From NCBI GenBank assembly GCA_016928125.1, contig JAFGLK010000048.1, positions 1-7,121 on the forward strand: 7,121 bases of DNA. The letters run 5' to 3'. The translations under genes were made by a program, and so were the position numbers. Origin of the DNA: Anaerolineae bacterium. Its GTDB lineage: Bacteria > Chloroflexota > Anaerolineae > UBA1429. A model generated the notes under the pieces. It saw nothing but the letters and a program-made list of their open reading frames with translations, did no database searches and had not been told where the DNA came from. Within the stretch, counting starts at the first letter, position 1; every line of letters starts with the position of its first letter. Of this stretch, positions 1 to 5,375 are shown piece by piece.

Positions 1-436
1 AGTGGCCGTAGAACTCGAGGTTGTCCTGGGCGTTGTGGTTGATGACCTCAAGACGATCGACGAGATCCTCTCCGATCTTTTTCACAAAATCGAGACGCGT
101 CATCGAGCGGTGTGCTGCGATGGCGCAGATGATGCGCACCTTGTCATCGCCCAAACCGGCCGCCGCCAACTCCTCAAGGATGTAGGGCAGAACACGGTAG
201 CTAGGCGTCGGGCGGGTCAGATCGTCGATCAGAATCGCCGCATCCCGACGGCCCTGGGCCACCTCGCGCAGGGTGGGCGCGCCGATCGGCTCGGCTAGCG
301 CCCGCCGAATACCTTCATCGCCGATGTCCGGGCCGCCTTTCATCTGCGCCACGGTGAGATCCCAGCCATCGGGAAAGCTGAGCTCGTACGTGGTGTTGTC
401 GTACCACATGCCCCACGGAACCGATATCGTCTTCAT
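1..436 (-). CDS. larA: LarA-family nickel-dependent racemase, N-terminal part (runs off left edge)
   Basis: LarA enzymes use a nickel-pincer nucleotide cofactor to racemise or epimerise 2-hydroxy acids; lactate is the founding substrate, but the family covers other hydroxy acids, so the substrate is open. Only the first 145 codons are present; the C-terminal part lies beyond position 1. Seen directly: the start MKTISVPWG, the signature DDLTRPTP at residues 71-78 (Arg75 corresponds to the substrate-binding arginine of LarA), the AAHRSMT block at 107-113 with His109 matching the catalytic histidine region, and a VINHN block at 131-135 matching the family's NHD segment. ATG 434-436 is preceded by AAGGAGG (442-448) at 4-5 nt. 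The gene has its own promoter (492-520) and a short structured leader. It is the last leftward gene seen, about 230 bp past the DUF3048 gene. Family assignment is firm; lactate specificity is not shown. Confidence 0.88.
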   Translation of the reverse strand, partial: MKTISVPWGMWYDNTTYELSFPDGWDLTVAQMKGGPDIGDEGIRRALAEPIGAPTLREVAQGRRDAAILIDDLTRPTPSYRVLPYILEELAAAGLGDDKVRIICAIAAHRSMTRLDFVKKIGEDLVDRLEVINHNAQDNLEFYGH

Positions 437-440
437 CGTG

Positions 441-478
441 CCTCCTTGCTGCCCTGGAGGGCCTTGATGCCCTCCTTG
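441..478 (-). promoter_or_regulatory. Structured larA leader: hairpin plus duplicated Shine-Dalgarno
   Basis: Reading the minus strand, GGAGGGC (475-469) and GCCCTCC (462-456) form a perfect 7-bp stem with a 6-nt loop. The octamer CAAGGAGG occurs twice, at 478-471 inside the stem and at 448-441 as the real ribosome binding site. The central CCTCC (460-456) could pair with either GGAGG copy, so the two pairings exclude each other. The inverted and direct repeats are seen directly; a regulatory switch is inference. Confidence 0.45.
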
Positions 479-491
479 TTCGATTGCCGAC

Positions 492-520
492 ATTATAGGC
501 AGATCGCTCGCTGCTGTCAC
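492..520 (-). promoter_or_regulatory. Sigma-70-type promoter of larA
   Basis: On the minus strand, GTGACA (520-515, five of six matches to TTGACA) is followed by a 17-nt spacer and a perfect TATAAT (497-492). The expected transcription start is near 485, giving a leader of about 49 nt before the larA ATG at 436. The 9-mer CCTATAATG recurs at the DUF3048 promoter. This argues that larA is transcribed independently of the upstream DUF3048 gene, although read-through is also possible since no clear terminator lies between them. Confidence 0.75.
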
Positions 521-667
521 AGGCCCGCGCCTATTTCCCAAGCGCACATCATCGGTCGGCCGGGCGATGCAACCGCACCGGTGGGAAACCCAAATCCCGA
601 TACGAATCAGACACCCGCGAGACAGACGGACGCGCTCACGCCCCCCGCGTACGCGACACCCGCTGCG

Positions 668-2122
668 CTAGCTCAAACGTACCGCATAGGTCGTAGGCAC
701 GAACTGAATCCAGGTGTGGCCCGGCTTGAGGGGAATATGCTGGCCGTTGGCGTCGATGAATTGCCACAGCCGATGAGCTTCTCGTCGCCACCAGAAGCCC
801 TCCAACACGCGGCCATCTCGCAGGATCTGCACGCGCTCGCCACCTTTGAGGGCGATGCCGATGGAGGTCGAGCCGTAGCTATCCTCCACGATGTCGGTCG
901 CCCAATGGCGGGCGTACAACACGATCACGTTCTCGCAACCGACCTGCTGGCCGGTTGACTGATCGGTATAGGGCTGCCCCTGAACCCAGCGCCGGTAGAC
1001 TCCGGCGCCGCCGTCATAGGTCCACGCGACGGTCGAAGACGAGGGATAAGGGATGTCGACGCGCGCGGCCGCCGGCCCGGGCGGCGCATCGCCTGAGAAG
1101 GCGAACCCGCGCAGATCCACCGCGTGCTCCCTGCCCTGAGCCCGCAGTCGAGCGCGGATATCCGGAATCGAGGTATAGAGATTGTGTGGCGCCAGGCGGT
1201 CGCTGCTACGGTAGAGGAGATCGCCATCCAGATCTTCGTGGATCAGATCGAAGGCCTGCTGACCCAGGAGCTGGTTGACACCAATGCTGGCGCCTGAGAA
1301 AACCAGGACGCCATCGAAAGCGGGCAGCACCTCCACATTGACCGGGCGCGCGCTGCGCAATGGCCCTGCCTTGGCAGGCTCTTCCTGCAGGAAAACCGCT
1401 GTCAGCCGGGTGATCCACCAGGCATCCATCACCTCCTCCATGACCACCTCGGCCTGGGAGATGCCCGCGTGAGGACGCGCCGCGCGATCATTCCCATAGC
1501 GCACCAGGAGAGGTCGCCGCTGGACCAGACCTGGATTCTCAACGCGAAGGCCCGACAGGGGATTGGTGTGCCCATCATAACCAGGGGGATCGCCGGCCGG
1601 CGACACGGGCGGGAACCGAGGCTCATAAGTCAATGGCCTGCCTTTGGGCTGAGCGGCCACACGCTTCGTCGCAGCGGGGGGTGCGGCCAGAGCTTGGGCA
1701 GCCCCGCTCGCCCTGGGCGTGGCCGGCTGTGTCAATGCGGCGCTGGGCGGTTCGGTTGCGGTGGGCTGGGCGGTGGGGCTGGCAGCCACGTGTGTCGCGG
1801 TCGCCTGGAGGGTGGGGCTGGCAGGCACAGGCGTTGCGGTGGGGCTGGCATCCATGGGCGTCACGGTCGGGCTGGGTGTGGAGGGGGAAGGCCTCCCCGT
1901 TCTCATGGCCGTCGGAGAGGGAATCGGCGCCATCGGAGTGGCCGAAGGTGATGTGAGCAGGTTCACGGCCGCCGTGTGGGACGCAAGAGTGGCTTGAGCA
2001 GCTTGAGAGGCGTGAATCTGCTGTGCATCCTGGACACAACCGATGCTGCCCAGAGCGAACAAGCAGCCGGCCAACACGATCACAGCAATCGGGCAGCGGC
2101 GGCGATGACGGTTCAAAGGCAA
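668..2122 (-). CDS. DUF3048 (YerB-like) secreted lipoprotein with long Ser/Thr/Pro linker
   Basis: This is a predicted exported protein of unknown function. I prefer the TTG at 2122 (484 aa): GGGGGGAGG (2139-2131) sits 8 nt upstream, and the product then begins with an Arg-rich n-region (residues 5-9) and a hydrophobic stretch (11-28). The longer ATG start at 2170 (500 aa) has only a weak site. Two lipobox-like cysteines occur: LAGC (Cys20) and SIGC (Cys29). Residues about 55-170 are a low-complexity Pro/Thr/Ser/Ala linker rich in SPT/TAT units, suited to spanning an envelope. The DUF3048 domain fills about 187-484: NPLSGL (187-192), RPHAGISQAEVV (216-227), GPLRSARP (253-260), TGQQVGCENVIVLYA (390-404) and LKPGHTWIQFVP (465-476). 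B. subtilis YerB is the best-known relative; its biochemical role is not established. It has its own promoter at 2227-2255. Confidence 0.88.
   Translation of the reverse strand: MPLNRHRRRCPIAVIVLAGCLFALGSIGCVQDAQQIHASQAAQATLASHTAAVNLLTSPSATPMAPIPSPTAMRTGRPSPSTPSPTVTPMDASPTATPVPASPTLQATATHVAASPTAQPTATEPPSAALTQPATPRASGAAQALAAPPAATKRVAAQPKGRPLTYEPRFPPVSPAGDPPGYDGHTNPLSGLRVENPGLVQRRPLLVRYGNDRAARPHAGISQAEVVMEEVMDAWWITRLTAVFLQEEPAKAGPLRSARPVNVEVLPAFDGVLVFSGASIGVNQLLGQQAFDLIHEDLDGDLLYRSSDRLAPHNLYTSIPDIRARLRAQGREHAVDLRGFAFSGDAPPGPAAARVDIPYPSSSTVAWTYDGGAGVYRRWVQGQPYTDQSTGQQVGCENVIVLYARHWATDIVEDSYGSTSIGIALKGGERVQILRDGRVLEGFWWRREAHRLWQFIDANGQHIPLKPGHTWIQFVPTTYAVRLS
1760..1877 (-). repeat. Degenerate in-frame repeats encoding the Pro/Thr linker
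   Basis: On the plus strand the 13-mer GGTGGGGCTGGCA occurs exactly at 1772, 1811 and 1838. Close variants start at 1760 and 1865. The offsets (12, 39, 27, 27) are all multiples of three, so copy-number change would preserve the frame. On the coding strand the units give SPT-containing segments such as ASPTLQATAT and ASPTAQPTAT. These are internal linker repeats, not a mobile or intergenic repeat. Confidence 0.7.
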
Positions 2123-2130
2123 GCTCGCAC

Positions 2131-2139
2131 CCTCCCCCC
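2131..2139 (-). promoter_or_regulatory. Ribosome binding site selecting the TTG start of the DUF3048 gene
   Basis: The minus strand reads GGGGGGAGG here, with an 8-nt gap to TTG at 2122-2120. The alternative ATG at 2170-2168 is preceded only by TCAGGCGT, a poor match. The purine-rich site lies inside the longer reading frame, so it decides between a 484-aa and a 500-aa protein. Confidence 0.6.
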
Positions 2140-2226
2140 TGGATTTGAGCAGCCAAGTCAGCGAAACCATACGCCTGACGTGGTGACGGACGCTCGGGTC
2201 GACATCCCACTGCCAGGCTGCCGCGC

Positions 2227-2255
2227 ATTATAGGGCTATGGGGAGCCAGGGTCAA
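2227..2255 (-). promoter_or_regulatory. Sigma-70-type promoter of the DUF3048 gene
   Basis: On the minus strand, TTGACC (2255-2250) is separated by exactly 17 nt from a perfect TATAAT (2232-2227). Transcription should begin near 2220, about 98 nt before the preferred TTG start. A run of six T (2259-2254) runs into the -35 box and could act as a short UP-like tract. It lies between the SDR stop (2286) and the lipoprotein gene, so the lipoprotein is probably its own unit. Confidence 0.75.
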
Positions 2256-2285
2256 AAAACCGTGCTATGCGACCCGACGCGCCAG

Positions 2286-3275
2286 CTAGTCGACGACACC
2301 GATGCGGCGGAGCCAATCGCCTGTGTAGCGCATGCCCTCCTCGAACGACACGCGAGGCTGATAACCCAATTCCTCACGCGCCTTGGCGATGGGAAAGTCC
2401 TGATCGGTGCCCATCAATTCGACCAGTAGCCGTGTCAGCGCCGGGCGCTCGGTGCGCCCGAGCAGGCGATAGTACCCCTCCCACAGACTGGCGATGGTAT
2501 AGGCCAGGCCGTGACTGTAGTTGCGCGCAGGGCGAGGCACCCGTGCCAGATCCGCCAAGGCGTCCACATACTGCTTCCAGGTCACATCACTGCCGTCTGA
2601 GATGTTGTAAGCCTGGCCCACACTGGCGTCGTTCTCTGCAGCCAAGATGAGCGCGTCCACTAGATTACCCACGTAGGTCACGCCAGCGAGGTGCGAACCA
2701 CCATCCACGAGGATCATGCGCCGCCTCTGCAGCGCCTCGACTACGGCCCGTACGAGGAGTTGGGCCCTTGGCCCATACACCGTGGCCGGGCGCAGGATGG
2801 TGACCGGCAGTTTGACACGCCGATAGTGATTCCAGACCAGGCCCTCGCCCTGGATCTTGGTGTCTGCATAGTCAAACCCGCGCGGCGAGGGTCGCTCGGA
2901 CTCAAGAGCCGGCTTACCAGGAAAGCCATAGATGTCGGTCGTGCTGAGGTAGATGAAGCGCGTCACTTGGGCTCTGGTCGCGGCGGCCAGGATATTGCGC
3001 ACGCCCTGTACGTTGGTCTGTTCAAAATCAGCGAGTTGGCCCCAATCGCTCACCAAGGCCGCGCAATGATAGATGCGATCGACGCCCGCGGCGGCAGACA
3101 TGAGCGTGGCATTGTCCTGCAGGGTGCCTACGCGCAGCTCTACGCCCAACTCGCGCAATCCGCGGGTGGCGCTGGTGGGGCGAACGAGCGCTCGCACGCG
3201 GTCGCCACGGGCGACCAGCGCCTCCACCAGATGGCTTCCCACCAGACCGGTTGCTCCAGTGACCAGGTTCAGCAT
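2286..3275 (-). CDS. NAD(P)-dependent epimerase/dehydratase (extended SDR, 3-beta-HSD-like)
   Basis: This 329-aa protein has the normal length of an extended short-chain dehydrogenase/reductase, a cytosolic NAD(P)-dependent enzyme acting on nucleotide sugars, steroid-like alcohols or related substrates. Seen: the Rossmann motif TGATGLVG (residues 6-13), the HCAALV segment (70-75), STTDIYG (111-117), the catalytic pair YADTK (Tyr136, Lys140), LRPATVYGPR (161-170) and VTYVGNLVDAL (199-209), followed by YNISDGSDVTWKQYVDAL (223-240). The last two resemble the 3-beta-hydroxysteroid dehydrogenase/isomerase branch. The more variable C-terminal half sets substrate, which I cannot name. ATG 3275 is preceded by GAGGAG with 7 nt spacing, and that site lies in the loop of a perfect 7-bp hairpin (3276-3299). 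No convincing promoter is visible in the 122-nt gap upstream, so it may be read through from the triphosphatase gene. Confidence 0.87.
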   Translation of the reverse strand: MLNLVTGATGLVGSHLVEALVARGDRVRALVRPTSATRGLRELGVELRVGTLQDNATLMSAAAGVDRIYHCAALVSDWGQLADFEQTNVQGVRNILAAATRAQVTRFIYLSTTDIYGFPGKPALESERPSPRGFDYADTKIQGEGLVWNHYRRVKLPVTILRPATVYGPRAQLLVRAVVEALQRRRMILVDGGSHLAGVTYVGNLVDALILAAENDASVGQAYNISDGSDVTWKQYVDALADLARVPRPARNYSHGLAYTIASLWEGYYRLLGRTERPALTRLLVELMGTDQDFPIAKAREELGYQPRVSFEEGMRYTGDWLRRIGVVD

Positions 3276-3299
3276 GATCTGTCTCCTCGCGTACAGATC
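3276..3299 (-). promoter_or_regulatory. Hairpin presenting the SDR ribosome binding site in its loop
   Basis: On the minus strand, GATCTGT (3299-3293) and ACAGATC (3282-3276) are perfect 7-base complements. They flank a 10-nt loop that contains the Shine-Dalgarno GAGGAG, and the stem ends at the base just before the ATG. Such an arrangement could keep the site accessible while holding the start codon near a stem. The inverted repeat is a direct observation; an effect on translation is inferred. Confidence 0.5.
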
Positions 3300-3325
3300 T
3301 CGGCGCCCAACAGGCTCATAACGAA

Positions 3326-3346
3326 GTGCCTGCTCAGGGCAGGCAC
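3326..3346 (-). terminator. GC-rich hairpin, possible weak terminator or attenuator after the triphosphatase gene
   Basis: GTGCCTGC (3326-3333) and GCAGGCAC (3339-3346) form a perfect 8-bp stem with a 5-nt loop. On the minus strand the hairpin is followed by TTCGTT, only a weak U-tract, so efficient intrinsic termination is doubtful. It lies 52 nt past the triphosphatase stop and 50 nt before the SDR start, where partial termination or an RNA-processing stem would make sense. Confidence 0.4.
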
Positions 3347-3370
3347 AACGGATCTATCGAATGCTTCTGG

Positions 3371-3389
3371 CTTCAGACGCATCCTGAAG
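3371..3389 (-). repeat. Small inverted repeat downstream of the triphosphatase gene
   Basis: CTTCAG (3371-3376) and CTGAAG (3384-3389) form a 6-bp stem with a 7-nt loop, 9 nt past the triphosphatase stop. No T-run follows. With the 3326-3346 and 3276-3299 hairpins it makes three stems in a 122-nt gap. Taken alone it could be chance. Confidence 0.3.
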
Positions 3390-3397
3390 ATGGATTC

Positions 3398-3955
3398 TTA
3401 CACCTGACGGTCGTATAGCTCGCGGCGAAGAAAGGGAGCTAGAGCGAAGGCCACAACGATCCGAAAGGCCTCCTCGCGCGGCACGAGCCCACAGGTCAGG
3501 AATCCCGCAGTGCCCTCACGCTGTCGGATTTCGACTTGTCCCGAAAGGCGGTCGATCACTTGACCCAGTTCTGCGCCGGCGCGCACCTGCTGAGCCACGC
3601 ATTCGGGCAGCGGCAGGCGCGCGCCGGCCGCGACGCTGGTGCGTCCGTCCCGCGCGACCACCGCCACCCAGTTGGTAACGTACATGCCGCGTGGCAACTC
3701 CTGCACCGCCCCCTCGAGGCCCACGCCCAGATCGGCATACACCTGCTCGCGTGCCCTTGCGGCCCGGCAAACCGCGCCGCGCTCGCCTTCGTCATCGCTC
3801 ATGGGCATGGCGCTCACTCCCGATGCCACGGCGAGCGCGTGCAGTGTGGCAGCGGGCCAGATCGGCAGGATCACCCGACGCACCGCCTCGACCTTGACCG
3901 GATTCGTCGACCCGATCGCAACGGTCAAAACCGCACCAGGAGCCTCTCTAGTCAC
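3398..3955 (-). CDS. Inosine/xanthosine triphosphatase (YjjX/DUF84 family)
   Basis: Members of this family hydrolyse ITP and XTP, removing deaminated purine nucleotides before they enter RNA or DNA. I choose the GTG at 3955 (185 aa), which has AGAGGTGG just upstream and overlaps the HAD stop by 8 nt; the longer ATG at 3991 would add 12 residues unlike the family N-terminus. A TTG at 3928, nearer the conserved start, lacks a well-placed ribosome site. Family blocks seen: VAIGSTNPVK (12-21), SGVSAMPMSDDE (45-56), GVGLEGAV (77-84), RLPLPECV (113-120) and ELGQVIDRLSGQ (129-140), then a QREGTAGFLTCGLV block and an APFLRRELY C-terminus. Length and motif order match the family. The overlap with the HAD phosphatase implies translational coupling and one transcript. 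Confidence 0.87.
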   Translation of the reverse strand: MTREAPGAVLTVAIGSTNPVKVEAVRRVILPIWPAATLHALAVASGVSAMPMSDDEGERGAVCRAARAREQVYADLGVGLEGAVQELPRGMYVTNWVAVVARDGRTSVAAGARLPLPECVAQQVRAGAELGQVIDRLSGQVEIRQREGTAGFLTCGLVPREEAFRIVVAFALAPFLRRELYDRQV

Positions 3956-4778
3956 CCAACACCACCTCTTCAATGACCTGAGCCAGGCCATCCTGCTCTA
4001 CAGAGGGGGCAAGGCGAGGTGCCTGCTCCCGCACAGCCTCGGGCGCGTTGCCCATGATCACGCCATAGCCCGCACGGCGCACATAGCTCAGATCGCTGGG
4101 CGAATCGCCCGCCGCGAACACACGTTCCCAGGAGATTCCGAGGGCGCTCAAGAGATGATCGAGGCTGGCGGCCTTGTCCACATTGGCGCGCATCACGTTG
4201 ACAAAGTGGCCATCGAATCCGGGCGATACGCCCCAACTCAACTCCGCCCAAGGCTCTATCTGTGGCGCCAAAGCAGCCACCCGTCGTCTCTGTTCCTCGG
4301 TGAGGATGACGAATTGCGCCTTGAGAATGGGCTCCAGCGTGGGCCTGGGCGCCAAAGGGCCCACGATCAGCTCGATACCGAGCTTGTCGCGCTGATAGCG
4401 GCCCTCTGCACCCAGACGGTGGACGTAGCAGCGTTCGGCGGTATGGAGCTCCAAGTAGTCATCGTGCCTCGCCGCCGAGCCTACCAGGATCGGCAGTGCC
4501 TCATCGGGCAGAGGGTGGCAGACGAGCGGGGAGCCGCCATCCAGGCTGGGGATCAGGGCGCCGTTGAACGCCACGGGCGGTGTGTCTAGGGCCAGGCTCC
4601 TGATCAGCGGCTGTATAGCTGCAAGAGGCCGGCCGGTGCAGAGTGCCACTCGTATGCCCATCGCCCGCGCTCGCGCCAGCGCAACCCGCAGGCGCGGGCT
4701 CGGTTCGCCCGCCTCGCCGATGAGCGTGCCATCCACATCCAGGGCCAGCAGGACATAGCGTGGGAATGAGGGTTCCAT
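3948..4778 (-). CDS. Cof-type HAD-superfamily phosphatase
   Basis: This 276-aa cytosolic protein belongs to the Cof/IIB HAD hydrolases, which dephosphorylate sugar phosphates, flavin or nucleotide phosphates with broad specificity. HAD motif I is LALDVDGTLI (11-20, nucleophile Asp14, acid/base Asp16). Motif II is the Thr of ALCTGRP (Thr48). FNGA (71-74) is typical of the family. Lys202 in NVDKAASL is motif III, and GDSPSD (224-229) is motif IV, with Asp225 and Asp229. The usual motif IV is GDxxND; here Ser replaces Asn. Residues about 80-190 form the C2 cap. The ATG at 4778 has no Shine-Dalgarno, and a TAGAAT -10 box sits exactly 6 nt upstream, so the message is probably leaderless. The downstream triphosphatase start overlaps its stop by 8 nt, pairing two metabolite-clearing activities. 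The actual substrate cannot be read from sequence. Confidence 0.88.
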   Translation of the reverse strand: MEPSFPRYVLLALDVDGTLIGEAGEPSPRLRVALARARAMGIRVALCTGRPLAAIQPLIRSLALDTPPVAFNGALIPSLDGGSPLVCHPLPDEALPILVGSAARHDDYLELHTAERCYVHRLGAEGRYQRDKLGIELIVGPLAPRPTLEPILKAQFVILTEEQRRRVAALAPQIEPWAELSWGVSPGFDGHFVNVMRANVDKAASLDHLLSALGISWERVFAAGDSPSDLSYVRRAGYGVIMGNAPEAVREQAPRLAPSVEQDGLAQVIEEVVLGD

Positions 4779-4784
4779 GCGTGC

Positions 4785-4813
4785 ATTCTAGCCATGGGCT
4801 CTGCCGGCCGCAA
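4785..4813 (-). promoter_or_regulatory. Promoter of the HAD/triphosphatase operon, probably giving a leaderless mRNA
   Basis: On the minus strand, TTGCGG (4813-4808) is followed by a 17-nt spacer and TAGAAT (4790-4785). Six bases then separate the -10 box from the ATG at 4778, which puts the expected +1 on the A of the start codon. The lack of any ribosome binding site fits. The palindrome GCACGTGC (4814-4821) abuts the -35 box and could bind a regulator. The -35 match is weak (three of six). Confidence 0.55.
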
Positions 4814-4842
4814 GCACGTGCGCCACCTCTGCATGGTGGGCT

Positions 4843-4870
4843 GTCGACGCAGCTTGTCAGCCTGCGTGAC
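4843..4870. promoter_or_regulatory. Operator-like dyad centred on the -35 box of the rightward promoter
   Basis: ACGCAG (4847-4852) and CTGCGT (4862-4867) are perfect complements. The match extends to GTC (4843-4845) and GAC (4868-4870) after a single bulged G at 4846, giving 9-base arms around 9 nt. The -35 hexamer TTGTCA (4854-4859) sits in the middle. Binding by a dimeric repressor there would block the promoter. No regulator gene is present nearby, so its identity is unknown. Confidence 0.35.
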
Positions 4871-4882
4871 TGTCGCTAGAAT
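4854..4882 (+). promoter_or_regulatory. Sigma-70-type promoter of the DsrE-like gene and probably the rightward operon
   Basis: TTGTCA (4854-4859, five of six matches), a 17-nt spacer and TAGAAT (4877-4882, five of six) form a good promoter. Transcription should start near 4889, giving a 37-nt leader with GAGG 6 nt before the ATG at 4926. Its -10 shares CTAGAAT with the divergent HAD promoter. I found no properly spaced promoter before the two downstream genes, so this one may drive all three. Confidence 0.7.
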
Positions 4883-4925
4883 AGACCCGCGACAACCAGC
4901 ACGGCCCATGGAGGCGAGGTTGATC

Positions 4926-5282
4926 ATGAGCGTCAAAGTTGCGTTGGTGCTCTTTGCGGGACCTGAGATGCCCTGCAAGCTGCAGCACGGACTTCTCTTC
5001 GCCCGCGACATCGCCCAGCGGGGCGGGCAGGCGCGCATCGTTTTCGAGGGCAACGCGCCCAAATGGCTCGCCGCGCTGGCCGATCCCGCGCATGCCCTGG
5101 CCCCCACATTCGGAAGAGCGCAGGAGGCCGGCCTGATCGCCGGGGTGTGCCGAGGGTGCGCGTTAGTTCATGGGGCTGTGGAGGCGGCCGAGGCGCTGGG
5201 CCTGCCTCTGCTGAGCGACGCATTCGGGCACGTCAGTCTCGCCCCCTTTGTCGAAGAGGGCTACCAGATCGTCACACTCTAG
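4926..5282 (+). CDS. Small DsrE-like family protein with CxxC motif
   Basis: This 118-aa cytosolic protein resembles the DsrE/DsrF-like fold, whose best-known members carry sulfur on a cysteine; many small relatives have no assigned role. Seen: the opening strand KVALVLFAG (4-12), HGLLFARDI (21-29), RIVFEGNAPKWL (37-48), GVCRGCA (73-79) with Cys75 and Cys78 as a CxxC pair, a further Cys17, and the terminal EEGYQIVTL (110-118), all typical of this branch. A longer in-frame start at 4794 is rejected: it would begin upstream of the promoter and add 44 residues with no family likeness. The chosen ATG has GAGG (4916-4919) at 6 nt. A 93-nt gap separates it from the homocysteine methyltransferase gene. 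The CxxC could serve sulfur transfer, redox or metal binding; the sequence does not decide. Confidence 0.8.
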   Translation: MSVKVALVLFAGPEMPCKLQHGLLFARDIAQRGGQARIVFEGNAPKWLAALADPAHALAPTFGRAQEAGLIAGVCRGCALVHGAVEAAEALGLPLLSDAFGHVSLAPFVEEGYQIVTL

Positions 5283-5375
5283 ATGGTGCAGCCGGCGGCG
5301 AGTATCCCTTGCTTCGGGCTGACCAGGGGACCCTTGACGCGGTTCATCCCTTACAATCCTTAGGAGATCCCATCC

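Noticed and set aside
576..583. Palindrome CACCGGTG between the DUF3048 and larA genes
   Set aside because: It is a single short palindrome well upstream of the larA promoter, with no partner site.
610..663. Direct repeat of GACACCCGC (610-618 and 655-663) downstream of the DUF3048 gene
   Set aside because: A 9-base repeat in GC-rich DNA is easily chance, and no associated element or gene supports an att site or operator.
2254..2285. Six-T run after the SDR stop as an intrinsic terminator
   Set aside because: I found no stable stem directly before the T-run on the minus strand, and it overlaps the -35 box of the next gene.
2691..3407. 238-codon plus-strand open frame opposite the SDR gene
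   Set aside because: It is a shadow of the SDR coding frame, with no ribosome site or domain-like sequence.
3639..4589. 316-codon plus-strand open frame opposite the HAD and triphosphatase genes
   Set aside because: Both genes beneath it have complete family motifs; the antisense product is low-complexity and resembles nothing known to me.
4794..4925. Upstream in-frame ATG extending the DsrE-like protein by 44 residues
   Set aside because: It would start upstream of the promoter at 4854-4882, and the extra residues do not match the family. ATG 4926 has a good ribosome site.
5334..5357. TTGACG and TACAAT before the homocysteine methyltransferase gene as a promoter
   Set aside because: The spacer is only 12 nt, too short for a sigma-70 promoter, and no alternative -35 lies at 16-18 nt.
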